From the NCBI RefSeq assembly GCF_003481825.1, contig NZ_QULW01000010.1, forward strand, positions 32,610 to 96,609: a stretch of 64,000 bases of DNA. Direction: 5' to 3'. The notes under the pieces were generated by a model. That model made no database searches. It was not told the DNA's origin and worked only from the letters and a program-made list of their open reading frames with translations. The stretch is from Clostridium sp. OM02-18AC (GTDB taxonomy: Bacteria; Bacillota; Clostridia; Lachnospirales; Lachnospiraceae). This document shows positions 1 through 9,200 of this stretch, in pieces; the stretch's first letter is position 1; each line of letters begins with the position of its first letter. The position numbers were made by a program, and so were the translations under genes.

Positions 1-2
1 GT

Positions 3-109
3 GAAAATGGAGGAAGTCAGACTCGTACACGCCCGGACCTTCTAATCGACTTACTGTGCGATATTGTTTGATATGCTGAAAATTCCGGAAGCCAGACTCA
101 TACACGCCC
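3..109. repeat. Pair of imperfect 32-bp direct repeats
   Basis: Positions 3-34 and 78-109 carry the same 32-bp word with 5 mismatches; the shared core reads CAGACTC then TACACGCCC. The copies are 75 bp apart and lie downstream of the DUF11 gene on the minus strand. Two copies are too few to call an array, and more may lie beyond the left edge of the window. No coding frame through them is convincing. Confidence 0.6.
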
Positions 110-172
110 TATTTCAATGGCAGAGCAGCGGTCTCCAAAACCATCGATGGGGATTTGAGACTTTTATCCTAG

Positions 173-1024
173 CTAGATTGTTCCTGTCACGATTAAAGTG
201 CTGACGCCAGGGTTGGTGCTCCACTCTCCTGTTTCCGAATTTTGGGTGTAGGTGGCTGCCGGTACGGTCACTTCACCCAGTACGGTAGTAAACATACCTG
301 TTGTTTCATCATAGGTGTAATTTGTAGGAGCAGTCCATGCAGTTCCGTTAAAGGTGACAGTCAGATTTCTCAAAACCGGGTCAAAGGTATCGGTTACAGA
401 AACTTCGGTTGTGGAATCTGCCGGGACATTTCCGGTGTTCTGGATGACGAAAGTATAAGTCAGTCTGCCGCATTCTGTGACCGGAACCGGGCTGACGGAT
501 TTTGTGATGGAAAGGACCGGCTCTGCCACAGCAGAAACAGTTTCCGATGCGGTAATTCCGCTGACACAGGTTCCCGATACTGTCACAACATTCGTGATTT
601 CTGCTTCAAGCTGCAGCGGCGCGTACGCATTCAGCCGTGTCTCATACACAATCGTGGCATTGCCGCCTGCCGGTACATTCACTCCGGTAATCGTAAGCGG
701 CGGCCCCGCTTCTACGGTCGGTGCTGTCTGGAGCACGCCATTTTGATAATAACGGATCGTTCCCGCACTATAATCCAACGGAGTACGCGTCGTTGCCCCA
801 AAGGCATAACTTCCAAGATCATCTGACAGGGTAAGACCTGTATATTCTGCAGTGCCGGCATTGACAATGCTGATGATATACGTCACGGTTCCTCCCTGCC
901 GGTACGTTTCTTTTACTGCGGTTTTGGTAACCGTCAGTACTTCCTGAATCTCTCCCACGGTAATATTTGAATTGGTTATTTCATTGCCATAACGCAGCTG
1001 CGCCTGATTCGTAAAAAATGCCAT
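173..1024 (-). CDS. DUF11 repeat-domain protein
   Basis: A 283-residue protein with two DUF11-type beta-sandwich repeats, roughly residues 28-160 and 168-280. Each starts with the family pattern of a KT/KS-V-x-P-like strand followed by TVTYIISIVNAGTA or LTYTFVIQNTGNVPA. There is no signal peptide, membrane segment or LPXTG anchor, which is unusual because many DUF11 proteins are surface adhesins; export by this route is therefore not shown. The ATG at 1024 has an AAGGAG box 10 nt upstream. Short DUF11 proteins that begin MAFFTNQAQL-like are, from memory, recurrent in clostridia and of unknown role. A structural role outside the cell or on the spore is possible but only inferred. It stands alone, with no partner gene on the same strand. 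Confidence 0.8.
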   Translation of the reverse strand: MAFFTNQAQLRYGNEITNSNITVGEIQEVLTVTKTAVKETYRQGGTVTYIISIVNAGTAEYTGLTLSDDLGSYAFGATTRTPLDYSAGTIRYYQNGVLQTAPTVEAGPPLTITGVNVPAGGNATIVYETRLNAYAPLQLEAEITNVVTVSGTCVSGITASETVSAVAEPVLSITKSVSPVPVTECGRLTYTFVIQNTGNVPADSTTEVSVTDTFDPVLRNLTVTFNGTAWTAPTNYTYDETTGMFTTVLGEVTVPAATYTQNSETGEWSTNPGVSTLIVTGTI

Positions 1025-1200
1025 ATGCTGTTGTCTCCTTTTTGTGTGGTTACACTATAACATATGACAGAACCGGAACACTGGTGCAGGGCTTGTATCA
1101 TACACAGGACTACTGCTTGACACCTGGTCTGTCAACAGAAGCTTTCTGCAGATACACCGCTACGGATACCTGAAAACATGCGCCGCCGGACGCACACACA

Positions 1201-1234
1201 GATGCCCCGCGGACTTTGTCATCCGCGGGGCATC
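1201..1234 (-). terminator. GC-rich hairpin downstream of gntP
   Basis: A perfect 13-bp stem (GATGCCCCGCGGA at 1201-1213 with its complement at 1222-1234, 8-nt loop) lies 39 bp after the GntP permease stop. The stem is strong, but the U-tract on the minus strand is poor, so it may stop or stabilise the 3' end rather than act as a classical intrinsic terminator. Confidence 0.55.
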
Positions 1235-1272
1235 CCTATTTGTCTCAAATTGCTTTCATTTTATGAATAAGA

Positions 1273-2616
1273 TCAGTGTACAAAAATCAGGGACAGGATA
1301 AATACCACAATGATCGTGGTAATACCCATGACGGCAGTCATACCGGTCTGGCACTTATAAGCATCCTGCGTATCCATATCCGAGAACTGGGATACTACCC
1401 AGAAGTAGGAATCGTTTGCGTGGGATACGGTCATAGAACCTGCTCCGATGGCCATGATAACCAGAACCTTGGCTAACGGAGATGTGAAACCGAGTGCCGG
1501 CATCATCGGTGCGATCATGGCAGAGGTCGTGATCATGGCTACCGTAGAAGCGCCCATTGCTGTCTTTAAGAGTGCTGCAATGATGAATGGCAGGAATACA
1601 CCCACACCAAGTCCCAATAATGATGCGCTTAAAGCGTCTGCGATCGGCAGTTTCTGAAGAATGGCACCAAAGGAACCACCTGCACCGGTGATAGCCAGAA
1701 TGCCTGCAGAGTTGGTAACACCTTCGGTGATCCACTTCAGGGAATTCTGTTTTTCTTCCTTCGGAATCAGAGTCATAGCCAGGAATACTCCAAAGATCAG
1801 TGCGATAACCGGGTTACCAATAAAGGAGAAGAAGGCTTTCACTGCGCCATCCCCAAACGGTGCACTCGGGAAATCACCGACGGATTTTAATGCGATCAGA
1901 ATGATCGGCAGCAGAATTGGGGAAAAGCTGTGCAGGGCACCTGGAAGTTTTCCATATTTTTCCACAAGTTCTTCTACCGTGTACTCCGGATTTGCCGGAA
2001 TATCGATCTTGCTGGATACCTTATTTGCGTAAATCAGAGCAGAAGCCACAGCCGGAATGGAGATGATCAGACCAACCAGGATCGTCAGTCCAAGATCGGC
2101 TTCCAGGGTACCTGCCATAGCGATTGGGCCCGGGGTCGGCGGCACCAGACAATGCGTTGCATATAAGCCGCCGGAAAGTGCGGTAGCCATAACTGCCAGG
2201 GAAACATTGCTCTGGCTTGCCAGTGCTCTGGAAATCGGGCTTAAGATAACAAAACCAGAATCGCAGAATACCGGGATACCGGTAATGTAACCGGTAATAC
2301 CCATGGTCAAAACACTCTTTTCTTTTCCGACAATCTTCAAAATGGTGTTCGCCATGGTAAGGGCTGCACCAGTCTTTTCCAGAATGGTACCAATAATGGT
2401 TCCGGCCAGAATGACGATACCTATGCTGGCAAGGATATTTCCGAAACCACTCTTAACCGTACTGATCACATCTTCTGTTGGAATTCCGCAAATCAAGCCT
2501 ACCAGAACTGCAATCACTGTCAGTACCAAAAATGGATGCATGTTAAACTTGGATATCGCAATGACCATGCATACAACCGCTAAAAATATTACGCCAAAAA
2601 TAAATAATCCTGACAT
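1273..2616 (-). CDS. GntP-family gluconate/glycerate-type permease
   Basis: A 447-residue polytopic inner-membrane protein of the GntP family, which imports gluconate and related sugar acids by proton symport. Hydrophobic segments run along the whole length. The family regions are visible as TGITGYITGIPVFCDSGFV near residue 105 and THCLVPPTPGPIAMAG near 155, plus a C-terminal AMGASTVAMITTSAM stretch. A TTG codon at 2622 is in frame, but only 2 nt separate it from the AGGAGG box (2625-2630). The ATG at 2616 has an 8-nt spacing and is the better start. The gene follows a CdaR-type sugar-diacid regulator by 87 bp, so the substrate is probably glycerate, gluconate or another sugar acid. The exact substrate cannot be read from sequence. 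Confidence 0.9.
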   Translation of the reverse strand: MSGLFIFGVIFLAVVCMVIAISKFNMHPFLVLTVIAVLVGLICGIPTEDVISTVKSGFGNILASIGIVILAGTIIGTILEKTGAALTMANTILKIVGKEKSVLTMGITGYITGIPVFCDSGFVILSPISRALASQSNVSLAVMATALSGGLYATHCLVPPTPGPIAMAGTLEADLGLTILVGLIISIPAVASALIYANKVSSKIDIPANPEYTVEELVEKYGKLPGALHSFSPILLPIILIALKSVGDFPSAPFGDGAVKAFFSFIGNPVIALIFGVFLAMTLIPKEEKQNSLKWITEGVTNSAGILAITGAGGSFGAILQKLPIADALSASLLGLGVGVFLPFIIAALLKTAMGASTVAMITTSAMIAPMMPALGFTSPLAKVLVIMAIGAGSMTVSHANDSYFWVVSQFSDMDTQDAYKCQTGMTAVMGITTIIVVFILSLIFVH

Positions 2617-2632
2617 AAACAATACCTCCTTC

Positions 2633-2695
2633 TCGCGTTCCGCGATCCATTCTCAAACTTTCATATCGTAACTGACCAGTATCTCCCCCAGTTAC
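2633..2695 (-). promoter_or_regulatory. Two inverted repeats between cdaR and gntP
   Basis: The 87-bp gap holds GTAACTG (2668-2674) facing CAGTTAC (2689-2695), and closer to gntP a compact TCGCG-TTC-CGCGA (2633-2645). Both sit just upstream of the gntP ribosome binding site. They could be binding sites for the neighbouring CdaR-type regulator or mRNA hairpins; the sequence alone does not separate these. Confidence 0.4.
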
Positions 2696-2703
2696 ATCAT
2701 ATC

Positions 2704-3870
2704 TTATATTCCCGGATCTTTTTCTGATTCCAGGAACATCCGGTATTCGAGAAGCATCCGAATAAAGAATTCCCGCACAAAAGCAGTGTCCGTTTCCATC
2801 TCCAGTGTCTGATAAAGCTGCTTCATACGATACAACAGTGTATTCTTATGTACATGCAGCTCTTCTGCCGCCTTTGCAACGCTTCCCGCGCACTCATAAT
2901 ATGTCTGTGCAGTGTGAAGCAACTGCTCCGCCTGATTGGTTCCATACTGGATTTCCAGTTTTTCAAACATTTCTTCTGCGGTTCTTCCACCTTCCTGCAT
3001 GAGCAGATTTCCAAACAGATACTGCATTTTGCAGGAATGTTCTTCCAGATTCCGGATTTTCCCTCCTTTCCTCTTTTTTAACATAGATACTTCTCTCATA
3101 CCGTCTGAAACTTCTTTTATCGTTCTGCACGGACTGCTGACTGTCACATTCCAGGCATCCTCCGCTTTGATCTCATCGAGCAGGCGCTCCAGGCGTTTGT
3201 GCATCTCCTGCCTGTCGTAATTTCCACCAAGCAGGATCACGTAATCTTCATTTTGAATGCCAAATACGTCCCGTTTCCGGTCCAGAATATTCTTCCAGAT
3301 CAGATTCTGGATCAGCTGGGAATAATCCTGCAAATGCTTCATGTGACGTCCGATTGCGGATTCATGAAGAAGAATGACACGGATTGGAAAATCCAGCTGC
3401 AAATTCAGCATTCCACAGAGATTTTCAATCATCTCTTTCTGGCTGCTGCCTCCAAATAATAAAAGCCGCAAAAGCTGATTGCGAAGTTCCGCCTCCAGAT
3501 TCTGCTTTTGCGTCATCTGCAGCTGGGAAAAGCTTTGGGTCACATAGACACGAAGCAGATTTGCAATGCTTTGCACCTCTTCCTCACATCCAAAGATTCC
3601 CACCACACCAATGATCCTGTCGTTCAGAAATATCGGCATGTTGTAACCTTCTTTGGTACCCGGATAACGATACAGATCTTCTTTTTTGATCAGGACCGGT
3701 TTTCCTGTCTCCAGAACTTCTGCCGCACCCTGATGAAAATCTCCGATCCGGTGTTTTTCCGTAGAAGCAATGATAACGCCCTTCTGGTCCATGATATTGA
3801 TCGTGCGCTGACCCACCAGCAACGAGGTAGCTTCTACAAAATCCTGCGCCAGCTTTGCAAATTCATTCAT
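2704..3870 (-). CDS. CdaR-family sugar-diacid-responsive regulator
   Basis: A 388-residue cytoplasmic transcription factor. Residues 1-135 match the putative sugar diacid recognition domain (MNEFAKLAQDFVEATSLLVG, then INIMDQKGVIIASTE and a GVVGIFG segment). The C-terminus (about 325-380) is a PucR-type helix-turn-helix with the diagnostic VHKNTLLYRMKQL. The ATG at 3870 is chosen because GGGGGAAG lies directly upstream; an in-frame extension to 4035 would overlap the hydrolase gene and has no family similarity. It lies between the MBL hydrolase (74-bp gap) and GntP permease (87-bp gap) on the same strand. By analogy with CdaR it should sense a sugar acid and activate the permease. Confidence 0.88.
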   Translation of the reverse strand: MNEFAKLAQDFVEATSLLVGQRTINIMDQKGVIIASTEKHRIGDFHQGAAEVLETGKPVLIKKEDLYRYPGTKEGYNMPIFLNDRIIGVVGIFGCEEEVQSIANLLRVYVTQSFSQLQMTQKQNLEAELRNQLLRLLLFGGSSQKEMIENLCGMLNLQLDFPIRVILLHESAIGRHMKHLQDYSQLIQNLIWKNILDRKRDVFGIQNEDYVILLGGNYDRQEMHKRLERLLDEIKAEDAWNVTVSSPCRTIKEVSDGMREVSMLKKRKGGKIRNLEEHSCKMQYLFGNLLMQEGGRTAEEMFEKLEIQYGTNQAEQLLHTAQTYYECAGSVAKAAEELHVHKNTLLYRMKQLYQTLEMETDTAFVREFFIRMLLEYRMFLESEKDPGI

Positions 3871-3944
3871 GCTTCTTCCCCCACTTCCCCCGCATATTTC
3901 CAGAATCAGCACAACCTTTCCGAAAATCAGCCGAACCCTTTTTC

Positions 3945-4769
3945 CTACAGGTAAATGCAGTCTCCGGCACCAAGATAACAATGTTTCAGTTCTGCTTCCT
4001 GACTCATGATTGTCTGAAGCTCTTCTCCCGAGCAATGATTAAATCCGATGAGACCAACCCCCATCTGCTTCATTTTGTCCAGCGTAATGCGGATCCGTTT
4101 CTCGTCTGCTTCTACCAGATGCGTTCCTCCGAAAACTGCACGGATTGGTTTTCCAAAACGTTCCTGTACCGTTGTCAGAATGTTCAAAATTCCAGGGTGA
4201 CTGCATCCGACGATAACAGTCTGCCCCTCCGTTCCATCCAGCACCAGACAGATTTCATCGGAGAAATCATCCTTTTCCCATTTGTCATTCTTGCGCAGTA
4301 CAAACCGGTCAGAAATTTGTTCAAACTCATAACGTCTTTCGAAGTTGCCAACCAGATAGCATCCCGGTTCCAATTCCAGATAACCATCGCAGTACCGGTG
4401 TTCCAGATTTCGTTCGTTCAGCCAGGCTTCATCAAAACCGCAGCCAAGATACGTTGCTTTCAGACCATCCAAAGCGTACTTTTCTGCCAAATACCCTTTC
4501 GCTGTATACAATGGACAGGAAAGTCCATGTCTGACAAATTCCGGATATCCGCCTGCATGGTCATAATGTCCGTGACTCCCCACCGCATAAGATATGTCCT
4601 TCAGACCAATATTCAGTTTAGCAGCATTGTCACAAGCAGATTTTCCAGCGCCAAAATCAAACAAAATCTTAGTTTTTTCCGTTTCGACTAAAAAAGAAAG
4701 TCCATGTTCCGCAGTCAGAGCTTTGTGTTCTCCCCGTTTATTGTCCATAATTGTCGTCACTTTCACCAT
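3945..4769 (-). CDS. MBL-fold metallo-hydrolase
   Basis: A 274-residue metallo-beta-lactamase-fold protein. The metal-binding signature SHGHYDHAGG is at residues 65-74 (H66, H68, D70, H71), with further ligand candidates in GCSHPGI near 190 and FNHCSGEE near 255. It resembles the clostridial family loosely annotated as 7,8-dihydropterin-6-yl-methyl-4-(beta-D-ribofuranosyl)aminobenzene 5'-phosphate synthase-like, but that activity is not established for most members. A cytoplasmic hydrolase is likely; the substrate is unknown. It begins a three-gene minus-strand run with the CdaR regulator and GntP permease. Confidence 0.82.
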   Translation of the reverse strand: MVKVTTIMDNKRGEHKALTAEHGLSFLVETEKTKILFDFGAGKSACDNAAKLNIGLKDISYAVGSHGHYDHAGGYPEFVRHGLSCPLYTAKGYLAEKYALDGLKATYLGCGFDEAWLNERNLEHRYCDGYLELEPGCYLVGNFERRYEFEQISDRFVLRKNDKWEKDDFSDEICLVLDGTEGQTVIVGCSHPGILNILTTVQERFGKPIRAVFGGTHLVEADEKRIRITLDKMKQMGVGLIGFNHCSGEELQTIMSQEAELKHCYLGAGDCIYL

Positions 4770-4850
4770 CTCACCCCCTTATATTCTCAGTTTCATTGTA
4801 TAAAATAGTATATCACGTTTCTCCAACTATGGCATTGTGATGTATCACAA
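4770..4850 (-). promoter_or_regulatory. MBL hydrolase promoter with overlapping palindrome
   Basis: On the minus strand an extended -10, TGATATACT, has its hexamer at 4807-4812. At 4835-4850 lies TTGTGAT-GT-ATCACAA, a 7-bp inverted repeat that covers the place where the -35 should be. This is the layout of a repressor or activator site. The half-site resembles CRP/FNR-type operators, but the spacing differs from the classical CRP box. Confidence 0.5.
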
Positions 4851-5087
4851 TTATCTGACTTATTTTTTGCTTTTGTTCTATGGCAGCAATGCAAAAAGAA
4901 GTTTCTCCTGTTCATGGTTTGTTCATAAAATCGTTACAAACATTCCATATCCAGGAAAAACTTCTTTCACATTTTCTCGATATACTTACATCATCAAATG
5001 AAGCTGCCAACTACAATTTGATAAAATTTTTTCATAATCGCCGGTGGGTTTAAAACTCACCGGCTCCTCCCTTTTTATGGGGATTTT
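4851..5087. other. Intergenic region with long imperfect inverted repeat
   Basis: No gene is supported here. Positions 4893-4910 and 4952-4967 form an imperfect inverted repeat of about 17 bp (two mismatches, core AAGAAGTTT) around a 41-nt centre. The terminator described separately lies at 5040. The rest is AT-rich with no open frame of note. Confidence 0.5.
5040..5076. terminator. Hairpin at the end of the jet operon
   Basis: A 10-bp stem (5040-5049 with 5055-5064, one G-T pair) lies 24 bp beyond the jetD stop. The plus-strand side ends in CTTTTT at 5071-5076, while the minus-strand side has AAAAAATTTT only after 8 nt. It probably marks the operon end, but U-tract quality is modest in both directions. 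Confidence 0.5.
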
Positions 5088-6281
5088 TTATTTGTGTTTT
5101 CTAACCAGAAAACATTCCTGTTCAATTCCCATTTTTCCTTTGATGATGCGGTCTATCAGCTCTTCCATAAGAGGTTCTGTCCCCCTCATGTTTTCCAACT
5201 TTTTCAATGTTTCCGGTTTTATTTTATACCCATATTGCAAGTAACGGTCATACCAGTCTTCATCCATCTGAAGCGGGTGGACCCAAGGACAGATATGTTC
5301 GCGGATGTGCCGGAAAATGCGGATGCCGCCGTAATCCAAGTCTCCGGTATGGTAAAATTCCACATCCGGAATTTTTCCAATCAGCTGTCTTAAAAAAGTG
5401 CATTCCAACGGAGAAAAAAAGCCATGAGAAAAAACGATCAATGTGTCCGTTTCATATGGCATGGAAACAAAATTTGCTTTATTCTCCACGGTAATAATCT
5501 TTCGGATACTCTGGTCCGGTAAAATCCGGGCATAACGGAGTGTGTCGGTTGTTAACACTGTTCCATAAACCTGGTCTCCATAATCGATTTCTTTTCCTTC
5601 TAATTCAATCTTTAGATTCCCTTTTATTGCCAATTGCTGCGCATAATCCTCCAGATATACCAAAGATAAAATTTCCCGCTCACTCATGGCATCATCTGCC
5701 TCAGGGTGATATCGGGATAATACAGAAACCACCCGGCTTTTGAGTTTTTCTTCGAAAATCTTGCTTCCGCCAAGCACAGCAATGCTGAACACGCGCTGGT
5801 AAAGTGGCTCCTTCTGTTTCTCCAACGCATTCAGACAATCGAAAAGCATTACACCGTATTTATCCTGATCTGCCGGCGTCTTTCCCTGATCCAGGGATGC
5901 TTCCAGCTCCTGATAATACTGTCTCAGCCAGTCCGTCTCAGCCTGCTGCATCAGGGAACACAGTGTCTGCTTCTCTTCCTGCAGCCGCTTCCACTTGGGA
6001 ACAAGGCCAAGCAGCTCATAAAACTGCCCGGTCTTTTCCCTCCGGTAGGTAATCTTTTCAATATCATTTCCATATTCGATCCATTTGATTTTAATAAGAC
6101 CGTCTTGCTCCAATTCCTTTGCTTCCTGCAAAAGATCAGACTTTCCAGCCCGGTCAAAATCCTCCTGCTGGATTTTCAGGCTCCGGTTTCCCGATGCGCC
6201 TTCCTGCCAGTCTTTGCTGCTGCCTTCGATCTTATCCACGATCCTGCGGACCAGATAGCCCGGTTCTTGCCTAGTCTTCAT
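5088..6281 (-). CDS. jetD: Wadjet protein JetD (TOPRIM nuclease subunit)
   Basis: A 397-residue DUF2220-family protein, the DNA-cleaving subunit of the Wadjet plasmid-defence complex (MksG homologue). The C-terminal TOPRIM half shows the catalytic glutamate in ITVENKANF (E266) and the metal-binding HTGDLDYGG (D314, D316). The N-terminal half (1-200) is helical and should dock on the SMC complex. Its ATG overlaps the jetC stop by 11 nt, with GAGGAAG upstream, so translation is coupled. In studied Wadjet systems the SMC motor extrudes plasmid DNA and JetD cuts small circles; that role is taken from the family. All active-site residues look intact. Confidence 0.92.
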   Translation of the reverse strand: MKTRQEPGYLVRRIVDKIEGSSKDWQEGASGNRSLKIQQEDFDRAGKSDLLQEAKELEQDGLIKIKWIEYGNDIEKITYRREKTGQFYELLGLVPKWKRLQEEKQTLCSLMQQAETDWLRQYYQELEASLDQGKTPADQDKYGVMLFDCLNALEKQKEPLYQRVFSIAVLGGSKIFEEKLKSRVVSVLSRYHPEADDAMSEREILSLVYLEDYAQQLAIKGNLKIELEGKEIDYGDQVYGTVLTTDTLRYARILPDQSIRKIITVENKANFVSMPYETDTLIVFSHGFFSPLECTFLRQLIGKIPDVEFYHTGDLDYGGIRIFRHIREHICPWVHPLQMDEDWYDRYLQYGYKIKPETLKKLENMRGTEPLMEELIDRIIKGKMGIEQECFLVRKHK

Positions 6282-9200
6282 CGTCTTCCTCTGAAATTTC
6301 CGGTTTTAACTGTTCAAATTCCGGTTTCTCAAATTCCTGGATGGAAATTGCCTTCTTATTCGGGTTTGCGAATACAAAAATCTTATCGACCGTCTCCAGA
6401 TAGTTCTGGATCTTGTCGTTGGTCGCACTGATCAGAGCCTGGAAACCCAGTCCGCGGATCAGCTTGATACAGCTCGCCACTTTTTCTGCATCCATCTTGG
6501 AAAAAGCCTCATCCAGCACTACCAGGCGGATCGTCGGATTTCGTCTAAGTCCCGGCTTCAGATCAATCTTATAAGCCTGGGCAAAGCTTGCCAGAAGCGC
6601 TACATAGAGCGGGTTCTGACCCTCACCTCCGGAGTTTTTGCGGATCATCTTGCTTAAACGGATCTTGATGGTTTCATCCTCATTCTGGATCAGCTGCTGC
6701 ATATCAAACGAGAGATACGTCCGGTAATCTGCGTATTTCTCCATGTTGCGCTTTGCCTCTTCCATCTCATCCGGGGTTGCGTGCTCCGGCGGGATAAAGA
6801 TGTTGATCAAGTCATTGATCATGGCACCGTAATGGCTTTCGTGCTCCATGGTAAACAGATTCAGCTGGTTATCCAGACCAATATCCAGATCCGACGGATT
6901 GACTTCCAGTGCATCATCCATGAACATGTCATAATATTTGCCGTCATCGCCTTTATTCTTTCCAATATAGAACTGGTAACGGTCTTTACCGAAGTCAAGA
7001 CGGCTGATGATGCGGTTTAACTCGTCTTTACGCTGCAATGCCTCTTTGATGGCACTGCGGATCTTGTACATGAAATCATCTTTAAAATGCTCAACAGCTG
7101 CTTTGGCCTGTTCCGCGGCACGCTTCCGGTATTCCTCCAGGCGGTCACAGGCAAGGTTATCAAGCAGCTTCTGGTATTCCTCATTGCTCTCAGAACCCAG
7201 GGAGAAATTCCGCTGCGGATAAGTGCGCAGATAAATGCTCCGGATATCCTGAAGCTTTTGCATTTCTTCTGTCTGCTTTTCCGTTTCCATTTCAGCCTGT
7301 GCCTGATAATCGTTACGCATCTGGTCATAACGGATTCTTGCACCGCTTTCTTCCTTCTCTGTCAGCACTGCCTGAAGCTTTGTTTCATACTCTGGACATT
7401 CTTTTAAGGTTCTCTCTTTCTCGATAACAATTTCATTGAGCTGGAGCAAAATTTTATTCTCTGACTCACAGTTTTCCTGAAGCCGGACGGACTGACGTTC
7501 TTTTTCGCGCAGCAGTGCTTTCCGACTATCGCGCAAATTGTCAAGTGCTGTGCGTTCTTCTACCCAGGCAGCAACATTCTGGCTCTTTAACTGTTCCAGC
7601 CGTTCCCGCAGATCTTTCTGTTCTTCCTGCTTTTTCAGATAAGATGCCTTATCCTTCTGCCAGCCAAGATAAACATCCAGTTCCTGACCAAGTGCCTCAT
7701 GTCCAAGCACGCGTTCCCCATCTGTTAAAAGTGTCTGCAGCGGTTCGAGCTCCTGCTTCATGGTTCCCATGGATTCTTCCAGAATCCTGATTCTCTGGCG
7801 AACACTCTTCTTTCCGATGTATGCCGATTTGGTGTAAAGATCCGGGTTAATGTGCTGGATCCGGTAACTGTGGTACAGAACGCATTCTTTGGTAATGCCG
7901 ATGCGGTGACTGCGCAGTTCGTCCATACTTTCACACTTGATCACCTTGCCGAGCTGGAAATTGATATAGGCCTGGGCATAATCACGACTCGCTTCCACCT
8001 CTTCTGCCAGTGCCCCATCCTGGACCGTCTGCTCATCTGCCATCACACGCTCGGTATCAAGAACTGCAACCCGGTAATATTTCTTTGGGTCCAGCTCTTT
8101 ATAGATTTCCATTGCCGTTTTGGCATACTTCGATTCTACGGTCAATAGCAGTTTGTTGTTACCAAGATAGCCCTCGATTGCATTGCGCCATGCATCATCC
8201 CGCACCTCTAACAGGTCCGCAAGAACCTCCACGTCTACACTTTTTCCAGTTTTCAAAAACAGCTGTGTTTTCAGGATCTCGCGCACTGCCTCTAATTCCT
8301 TCGGGTAGGCTTTATTTCCGGCTTTTAACTGCGCCACTTCTTCCTGTGCCTTTTGCAGTTCCCGATTCAGCTCCCGGATCTGGCTGCGAGCCTCCTGCAT
8401 CTGGCGTTCTGTTTCCTTTCGCATCTGGGCAAGGTCATCCCGCAGACGTTTTAGCGCTTCTTCGCTGATATCTCCTTTATCGAATGCCTCAATATCCCAG
8501 AGAGTCCGGTTTGAAGTAATCTCCTCATCATCCCAGGCATGAAGCTTTTCAGCAGTCTGCTTCCAACGGGCCTGGCTGCTTCCAAGGTGCTCTACCAGCT
8601 CATTTACAGCTTTTAGCTGGCTTTTTAATTCTTCATAACCACTGCTTGAAATCTTGCGAAGCAATTCCTCACTCTGCGCGGTCATATCCTGAATTTCCGT
8701 CTCCAGTCCGGCAATTTCCTGGTTGGCCTTTTCATAGTCTGCTTTCATGTTCTGGATCTTTTCCTGGCTTTCCCGGATCCGCCTGCGGTCGTTTAAGATA
8801 TCCAGCCTCTGTGCAAAATATCCGCACATTTCTTTCTTCGTCCGCACTGCAGCCATTGCTTCATGCTGTGTACAGATTTTCTTCAGACTCTCAATTTCCC
8901 GGCAGGTATCTTCGATCCGGTGACGCAGGCGTCCATACTCTGTCACGCTCTGCTGCATGTCTTCGATGTGGATATTCTGCTCCACGCAGATATATTCCTT
9001 CACGAAGTCTTCCAGCTTAATGTTCATGCGGAACGGAATGGCACGCTTAAACAAGAGCGGGAACTTTTCCGCATCCAGACCGCCTAAATAAATATCGTAA
9101 AGCTGTTTGCGGAAGCGTTCATTGTGCGAGCCGAAATAGCAGTCTTCTTTCGAAAAATTCGATAACAGCCAGTTTTTCACCTCATCGATGGACATGGTGC

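Noticed and set aside
3..109. Two 32-bp repeats as a possible CRISPR or phage attachment array
   Set aside because: Only two imperfect copies (5 mismatches), no further spacing regularity, no cas genes.
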